Of a stretch of 30,731 nt of DNA, positions 25,701-30,731 are shown one piece after another; position 1 is the stretch's first letter, and every line of letters begins with the position of its first letter. The stretch spans positions 57,138 to 87,868 of the forward strand of contig NW_003137832.1 in assembly GCF_000003605.2 (NCBI RefSeq), read 5' to 3'. Origin of the DNA: Saccoglossus kowalevskii (lineage: Eukaryota > Hemichordata > Enteropneusta > Harrimaniidae). The notes beneath the pieces were generated by a model. It was not told where the DNA came from. It worked only from the letters and a program-made list of their open reading frames with translations, and did not search any database. Position numbers and translations under genes: made by a program.

Positions 25701-28700
25701 TGAATATCCCACTTAGCTCGACTGTCAATGTACCCTACCTAGCTTGGCTGTCGAGGTACCCTATCTAGCCTGGCTGTCAATGAACCCCACCTGGCTTGGC
25801 TGCCAATGAACCCCACCTAGCTTGGCTGCCAATGAACCCCACCTAGCTTGGCTGCCAATGAACCCCACCTAGCCTGGCTGTCAATGAACCCCACCTAGCT
25901 TGGCTGCCAATGAATCCCACCTAGCTTGGCTGCCAATGAACCCCACCTAGCCTGGCTGCCAATGAACCCCACCTAGCATGGCTGCCAATGAACCCCACCT
26001 AGCATGGCTGTCAATGAACCCCACCTAGCTTGGCCACCAATGAATCCCACCTAGCCTGGCTGCCAATGAACCCCACCTAGCCTGGCTGCCAATGAATCCC
26101 ACCTAGCTTGGTTGCCAATGAATCCCAACTAGCTTGGCTGCCAATGAACCCCACCTAGCGTGGCTGCCAATGAACCCCACCTAGCCTGGCTGCCAATGAA
26201 CCCCACCTAGCCTGGCTGTCAATGAACCCCACCTAGCCTGGCTGTCAATGAATCCCACCTGGCCTGGCTGTCAATGAACCCCACCTAGCCTGGCTGTCAA
26301 TGAACCCCACCTAGCCTGGCTGTCAATAAACCCCACCTAGCTTGGCTGTCAATGAATCCCACCTGGCTTGGCTGCCAATGAATCCCACCTAGCTTGGCTG
26401 CCAATGAATCCCACCTAGCTTGGCTGCCAATGAACCCCACCTAGCCTGGCTGTCAATGAATCCCACCTAGCTTGGCTGCCAATGAATCCCACCTAGCTTG
26501 GCTGCCAATGAATCCCACCTAGCCTGGCTGTCAATGAATCCCACCTAGCTTGGCTGTCAATGAATTCCACCTAGCTTGGCTGTCAATGAATCCCACCTAG
26601 CTTGGCTGCCAATGAACCCCACCTAGCCTGGCTGTCAATGAATCCCACCTGGCCTGGCTGCCAATAAACCCCACCTAGCCTGGCTGTCAATGAACCCCAC
26701 CTAGCTTGGCTACCAATGAATCCCACCTAGCCTGGCTGCCAATGAACCCCACCTAGCTTGGCTGTCAATGAATCCCACCTAGCTTGGCTGTCAATGAATC
26801 CCACCTAGCCTGGCTGTCAATGAATCCCACCTGGCTTGGCTGCCAATGAATCCCACCTAGCTTGGCTGTCAATGAACCCCATCTAGCTTGGCTACCAATG
26901 AATCCCACCTAGCCTGGCTGCCAATGAACCCCACCTAGCTTGGCTGCCAATGAATCCCACCTAGCTTGGCTGTCAATGAATCCCACCTAGCTTGGCTGTC
27001 AATGAATCCCACCTAGCTTGGCTGTCAATGAATCCCACCTAGCTTGGCTGTCAATGAATCCCACCTAGCTTGGCTGCCAACGAATCCCACCCAGCTTGGC
27101 TGCCAATGAATCCCACCTAGCTTGGCTGCCAATGAACCCCACCTAGCCTGGCTGTCAATGAATCCCACCTAGCTTGGCTGCCAATGAATCCCACCTAGCT
27201 TGGCTGCCAATGAATCCCACCTAGCTTGGCTGTCAATGAATCCCACCTAGCTTGGCTGCCAATGAATCCCACCTACCCTAGATAGTCATTTATGTCCTGT
27301 GACACTACAGTAAATTCCTGCATATGATTATTTTTCGATAGTTTCACTATTGGATTCTGTTTCTTGTCCATAAACTGAATGGTGAGATCTGCTGATTGCT
27401 TTGAGAGAACAGAACAATATCATGTGTTACATCACCTCCCACACTACATCTATTCAATTCTTGTTCTTATTAGTTGCTGGCTATCATGTCTAAGCTGAGC
27501 TTGATTCACACTATGACAGGATTTCCTACCTTTGAGGGCACACTTGCTGTTAAGTTCATCTCCTGCTCATCAGCATTATAAGGATCAACAATCCATAGTC
27601 TTAAAAGATGAGTGTAATCCTCACTAGAGAAATAAACATTATATGTTCATTTATAATTAACATATACTATATATAAAACACATATTGATTAATTTTAGGT
27701 AACAGTATTTTTCCAAGATATATTTACTCAAGATGACAATACTCACCTAGGGTGACAATATGTGTTGTTCGTTGGCAGCTATTGGCACAAAACATTTGCT
27801 GCATGTAGTACATGTGCTTAGGTCAATGATATAGGTATGTATGTATGACCCAGCATACAATGAATGCAATTTTTAGTTTATATGTTTATTAGAAACATAA
27901 GCTACTAATAAAGCAAATATGGTATAGAAATATTGATATAAGCATTAAGTTTTATACCTGACACTATCTTTAGGAAGAGCTATAAAATACCAAGTATAAC
28001 ACATAGGATCATCATCTACATAAACTGCATGGGAAGACTGGTAAGATCTTGTTGTATTCTAAAAGTATATATATACAGGCACAATATCAAAATAAATCTT
28101 GGAAAGAAATTAAATTAATTGCATAATGTTTTACCTGGAATGTTTGTGAATGTAATTACCGTATATGTTGTATTGACAGGGACAAGTATGTTTATGAGTT
28201 GAATATTTTACAATTAAGGTTAAAATAAATGCAATTGTGGTTCATATTTGTATTGAAGAGCAAGATGGTATATACAAGTGAGTTACAAAGCATGTGATAA
28301 CGAAGACGAGGTGGCAGCACTGCACAAAAAAATATTTGACGAATTTGAAGTTATAACATAATAACATAATTACAAAACAAAATTTATTCCGTTCTATACT
28401 TACACTGTCAGTGTCTAAGACTAAGGACAGAATTATTGTATGTATACCAGACTCACTACAATGTACCATGGTGACTGAAGAGCTGTGAAAACAATAAATA
28501 ATGCAACAGAGAATAACAAAAGATGAATCATCGAAATATTTCAAACAGAGAATAACATTAGATGGACCATCAGTACTCTGAACAAAGAAGAACAGTAGAT
28601 GCCCAGATAATATTCAGAATGGAGAATAACAATAGTTGAACCATTAATATTCAGAACAAAGAATAACAATAAATATAGTTTTAATATTCAGAACAAAGAA

Positions 28701-29883
28701 AAATAGAAGCTTGTTTCAGAGCAATACATTACTACTCACACAATATGCTGTAATACAACAAATACCTGTTATTAGTAAAATGACATCCATCATCAGATAT
28801 ACTCCACTCTACATCTACAGCATCTTCTAACAACTGCAGTGAAAACTGAAATATATAACACATACAAATAAAATTAACAATCTGATTTGATTTTTGGCTT
28901 TATATTTTTTTAGTCAAACTTTGTGATGGTTATTATTTTGACGAAGTTTGGCAAAAATTTTGTGCTGAACAAAAAGTTGACCTAAAACAATTTGTTTTTA
29001 CATGAATTGTCATTTTCGTCAAATTCTTTTATTAAAGTTTACACATTTTATTGGGCAAAATATCACAAACTCTTCAAGTTTTTGCAAAAAATAAGGATAA
29101 CCAAGAAAACAATAATAATGAAAAATGGAAATACTAGTTTGAGTGTATATATTAAATCTACTGATGTATACTTACTGGTTTTCTAGTTGTCAATTTTGCT
29201 CCGAGATTAACACCTGGTATAACGACCCTGTTGATATAAAAGTAATTACAAACAAGTGCAGAATTTATATTTGTAGCTGTCAAAACAAACTGAGACACTT
29301 GTCAGTTTTGTTATCCCTTCGGTGTGTAGTTTTAAGGCATGTTTCATAGTTGCTTGCATACCAGGCTTCATAAAGGCGTGATTTGTATAATATAAAATAT
29401 TTATAAATGTGAAATGAGGGCCGTTTTTGGACGTCAGTGTTTGGCTGGCCCGCATTATATTCGACTTACAACACAAAATTTGAAAAGAAGACGTCCAAGT
29501 AATAAAGAAAAAGGTAAAACAGTTGTCAGTCGCAAGATAGAGCTACGAATCCGCAGCTATAGAGAACTTTGACACTGGGTCGCTAGTGCGACAGACGACT
29601 GATTTTAAACTTATTTTTTACTTATCTGACATGTTCATGATCGTATTTTGTTCTAAGTCGATCTACATATCAGAGGCCAGAAATATACACCAAATGAAAA
29701 TGACGACCGACAATCAAGAGAGCTATGAACTACCAGAATATGTGCCACATATTGCAAACCGCAAACGTACCTCCAGTTGACGTTCTGGGATTCATCTGTG
29801 AGAACTGCTTTATCACATCGAAACGTTATAGTCAAAATTAGTAGCCAAGAATATACGAAACAACTTCGCATACTTCGTATCAA
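13743..29883 (-). CDS. CATSPERE: CatSper epsilon-like auxiliary subunit (single-pass membrane protein)
   Basis: CatSper epsilon is one of the large extracellular subunits forming the canopy over the CatSper pore. Twenty-nine minus-strand exons join in phase: 29771-29883, 29176-29227, 28766-28845, 28404-28482, 27958-28058, 27530-27623, 27277-27398, 23999-24100, 22932-23031, 22684-22721, 22359-22431, 21670-21784, 21493-21560, 21010-21147, 19670-19829, 19238-19324, 18923-19080, 18512-18591, 18261-18351, 17498-17614, 17125-17208, 16608-16745, 15774-15883, 15463-15493, 15191-15270, 14998-15097, 14656-14742, 14248-14408, 13743-14076. The 1030-residue product is near human epsilon (about 950). A signal peptide begins MIRSMRSCFVYSWLLILTI (M5 is an alternative start). 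Next come an amino-terminal domain (to about 214) with VEWSISDDGC and VHCSESGIH, a propeller-like region (about 215-617) and a stem domain. The stem has YSYNSTMAQVGCLREAQTW, DVWGPHNYYSCF and VIDPAYSFC. One membrane helix (about 945-967) precedes a charged, coiled-coil-like tail. The VWGP and REAQTW motifs fit epsilon better than delta, beta or gamma, recalled without alignment. Exons 10 (38 bp) and 24 (31 bp) are microexons. Exon 15 has tandem donors 9 bp apart, both phase 1. Confidence 0.88.
14903..14959. repeat. TAATG pentanucleotide microsatellite
   Basis: About eleven near-perfect copies of TAATG or one-base variants lie in CATSPERE intron 26. It is an ordinary microsatellite. Confidence 0.9.
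16335..16600 (-). repeat. Intron 22 tandem copies of the exon 22 end, unit about 73 bp
   Basis: Four copies follow at 72-73 bp spacing, marked by CTTGGACAT or a variant at 16342, 16415, 16487 and 16560. The same phrase recurs at 16621 inside exon 22. In the gene sense the copies read ATGTCAAAATGTCCAAGAGT where the exon reads ATGTCATGTCCAAGACCCTC. Each of the three nearest copies ends in a donor-like GTAAGTT where the exon donor is GTGAGT. The copies therefore look like tandem duplicates of the last 60-70 bp of exon 22 with its donor. Reading through the true donor reaches an in-frame stop at 16533-16535. Confidence 0.8.
19485..19669 (-). repeat. Intron 15 tandem copies of the exon 15 end, unit about 45 bp
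   Basis: On the plus strand the phrase ACCTGGTGTACCTA and its variants recur near 19490, 19533, 19579, 19624 and 19668, a period of 44-46 bp. The copy at 19668 is the true exon 15 donor with the exon's last codons (WAELGTP). The other copies carry matching GCCCAACATGGTAGAAG-type sequence, so each is a duplicate of the exon end with its splice site. The nearest keeps an intact CAG|GTAAGG donor. Extending exon 15 past its donor gives an early TGA after about nine codons. Confidence 0.8.
19975..20185. repeat. Tandem repeat, about 59-bp superunit of two 29-bp halves
   Basis: In CATSPERE intron 14, ACCTCATCACTTGTGTGTCC and TGTCATCAGTTTATGTGTCC alternate, each followed by CCCA and TTAAAA. Superunits start at 19991, 20051 and 20110, then the pattern decays. 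It is not similar to a neighbouring exon. A 70-codon plus-strand frame through it is an artefact of the repeat. Confidence 0.9.
24186..27276. repeat. Large 26-bp minisatellite filling CATSPERE intron 7
   Basis: About 115-120 tandem copies of a 26-bp unit with core CTGGCTGTCAATGAA followed by a C-rich half (CCCCACCTAG). The array covers about 97% of intron 7 (24101-27276), leaving about 85 bp before the exon 8 acceptor and none after the exon 7 donor. The right half (about 25700-27276) is regular, with few variable positions (AGCTTGG/AGCCTGG, GCCAATG/GTCAATG, AATCCC/AACCCC). The left half is more diverged and uneven in unit length, and shows a 77-bp higher-order period (ATCTAGCTGGACTG at 24225, 24303, 24380, 24457). 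In the gene sense each unit contains CTAG|GTGGG, donor-like, and TTGACAG, acceptor-like. There are no unique spacers, so it is not a CRISPR array. Confidence 0.97.
28503..28705 (-). repeat. Intron 3 degenerate repeat next to the exon 4 acceptor
   Basis: Five or six degenerate copies of a 37-40 bp unit with core ATTCAGAACAAAGAATAACA on the plus strand. In the CATSPERE sense the unit is pyrimidine-rich (TGTTATTCTTTGTTCTGAAT) and the array leads to the acceptor of exon 4 at 28483. The copies are thus repeats of a polypyrimidine-tract-like segment, at least one with a TTCAG acceptor look-alike. Confidence 0.75.
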
Positions 29884-30265
29884 ACCGACCCAAATGCGAG
29901 CTGCAGAAGCAGGAATCAGAACCAGGAAACAGACAACTTTATCTAAGTCCCGCCAGTTTTGTTTTTACACTTCAAACAGCGCCCCCTATAACAAATATAT
30001 AACTTTTTGAGGGCGCACTCTTGTAATATAATGTGTCAATAAAAGTAGAATCCGAGACGTGAATGCAAATACACAGAATTTATTCATAATGCAATTAATT
30101 TGTACTCCTGGATAATATAAGGAAACCACCATAATTTTCGAGAAAATGGTGGTTGTATTTAAAATAGTGGATAGTGGCCATTCTGTCAGTATTATAACGA
30201 TATTATCATGGGTCTCTATGGCAGACATATTATACAGTAGTTTGGTGACATAGGCTGATGGGTAA
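29884..30265. promoter_or_regulatory. Upstream region of CATSPERE
   Basis: This region precedes the CATSPERE start codon. CAGCGCCCCCTATA at 29977-29990 reads on the opposite strand TATAGGGGGCGCTG, which contains the well-known CTCF core AGGGGGCGC about 100 bp before the ATG. AT-rich TATATAA-like sequence lies at about 29996. Neither is proven. No coding frame here is convincing. Confidence 0.35.
30124..30154. repeat. Small perfect hairpin
   Basis: AACCACCAT at 30124-30132 pairs with ATGGTGGTT at 30146-30154, and the loop flanks add TTTTC/GAAAA pairing. It lies between the CATSPERE promoter side and the retrotransposon fragment. Its role is unknown. Confidence 0.6.
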
Positions 30266-30731
30266 GTTTTGTTTTGTATTTTAAAAAACCAGGGTTTTGA
30301 AAAAAAGTACAAAGTAGGTTATATCGAACCATGTGAACCCTGGCAGTCGGGTATTAATTTATTTGATGTACTTGAAATTGAATACGCTAAATATTCCCAA
30401 ATGTATCCTAACTACCATTGCTTGGTCTGTGGTGATTTTAATGCTAGATCTGCGAATCTAGTAGATTATTTAAGCCAAGCAAATACTGTACATGTTCCCT
30501 GTCATGAAGAATATTTGAGTGATGATATTATACCACCAAGACGGTCACATGACACAGAGACAAACCGGTACGGCCAACGCCTTTTAGAGTTATGTAAATC
30601 ATCTGGGTTACGTATTATGAATGGACGTTTTGCAGACAAGAGCGGCTACTTTACGTGTTTAAAAAATCAAGGTGGTAGTGTTGTGGATTATTTATTATGT
30701 AATACCTCAGTTATGAAAGATCTAACAAATT
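30266..30731 (+). mobile_element. Non-LTR retrotransposon fragment: endonuclease domain
   Basis: One plus-strand frame is open from 30266 (after TAA at 30263-30265) to the window edge. From 30326 it reads as the carboxyl half of an endonuclease/exonuclease/phosphatase fold. It has CLVCGDFNAR (the catalytic GDFN motif), then NRYGQRLLELCKSSGLRIMN, then SGYFTC and GGSVVDYLL (the S-x-x-DY type motif near the end of the domain). Such domains cleave target DNA for LINE-type elements and lie before the reverse transcriptase, which would be to the right. The amino-terminal half of the fold, with its first catalytic residues, is not recognisable upstream, which suggests 5' truncation or a diverged start. 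The clade is not assigned. Confidence 0.85.

Noticed and set aside
24186-27276. CRISPR-like direct repeats
   Set aside because: Units are contiguous 26-bp copies without unique spacers, inside an intron of an animal gene; this is a minisatellite.
13743-29883. Assignment to CatSper delta, beta or gamma
   Set aside because: All share the stem domain, but the VWGP-NY, REAQTW and amino-terminal EWS...C motifs fit epsilon best from memory; a profile or tree search would be needed to close this.
29586-30010. Plus-strand frames of 64 and 77 codons
   Set aside because: They are antisense to CATSPERE exon 1, which has a signal peptide and joins exon 2 in phase.
1-30731. tRNA, rRNA or bacterial operon features
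   Set aside because: No cloverleaf, ribosomal or Shine-Dalgarno-driven gene series seen; the split genes are animal-type throughout.

Overview
This is nuclear DNA of a metazoan. The genes are split into short exons by GT-AG introns, intergenic and intronic DNA is AT-rich, and there are minisatellites and a piece of a non-LTR retrotransposon. Two genes encode subunits of CatSper, the sperm flagellar calcium channel. Their presence, with a short CatSper1 amino terminus and no histidine-rich region, suggests a (probably marine) invertebrate that kept CatSper, such as a deuterostome or lophotrochozoan. I cannot name the species. Gene models were built by hand, joining exons by splice signals, reading phase and similarity to remembered families.

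Layout, left to right. (1) 1-2464: no coding sequence recognised. It holds a small tandem repeat and a degenerate dispersed element ending in a hairpin. (2) 2465-5316, minus strand: the first four coding exons of an alpha/beta-SNAP gene (NAPA/NAPB type), with the carboxyl half outside the window or not found. (3) 5317-5782: a 466-bp divergent promoter region with ZNF143-, NRF1- and CRE-like motifs. (4) 5783-10673, plus strand: a complete CATSPER1-like pore subunit, 11 coding exons, 450 codons plus stop. (5) 10674-13742: about 3 kb of convergent intergenic DNA with one inverted repeat. (6) 13743-29883, minus strand: a complete CATSPERE (CatSper epsilon)-like auxiliary subunit, 29 exons, 1030 codons plus stop, every junction in phase. 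(7) 29884-30265: its upstream region. (8) 30266-30731, plus strand: the endonuclease domain of a non-LTR retrotransposon running off the right edge.

Two points stand out. First, a pore subunit and an auxiliary subunit of one channel lie tail to tail about 3 kb apart, while the pore subunit shares a divergent promoter region with a SNAP gene; SNAP acts in membrane fusion, including sperm acrosomal exocytosis. Second, tandem repeats in CATSPERE introns are tied to splice sites. Intron 15 (about 45-bp unit) and intron 22 (about 73-bp unit) carry tandem copies of the 3' end of the preceding exon together with its 5' splice site. Intron 7 is almost wholly a 26-bp minisatellite whose last copy runs into the exon 7 donor. 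Intron 3 carries a pyrimidine-rich repeat that runs towards an acceptor. This looks like repeated tandem duplication seeded at exon-intron junctions and is the most unusual signal in the window.
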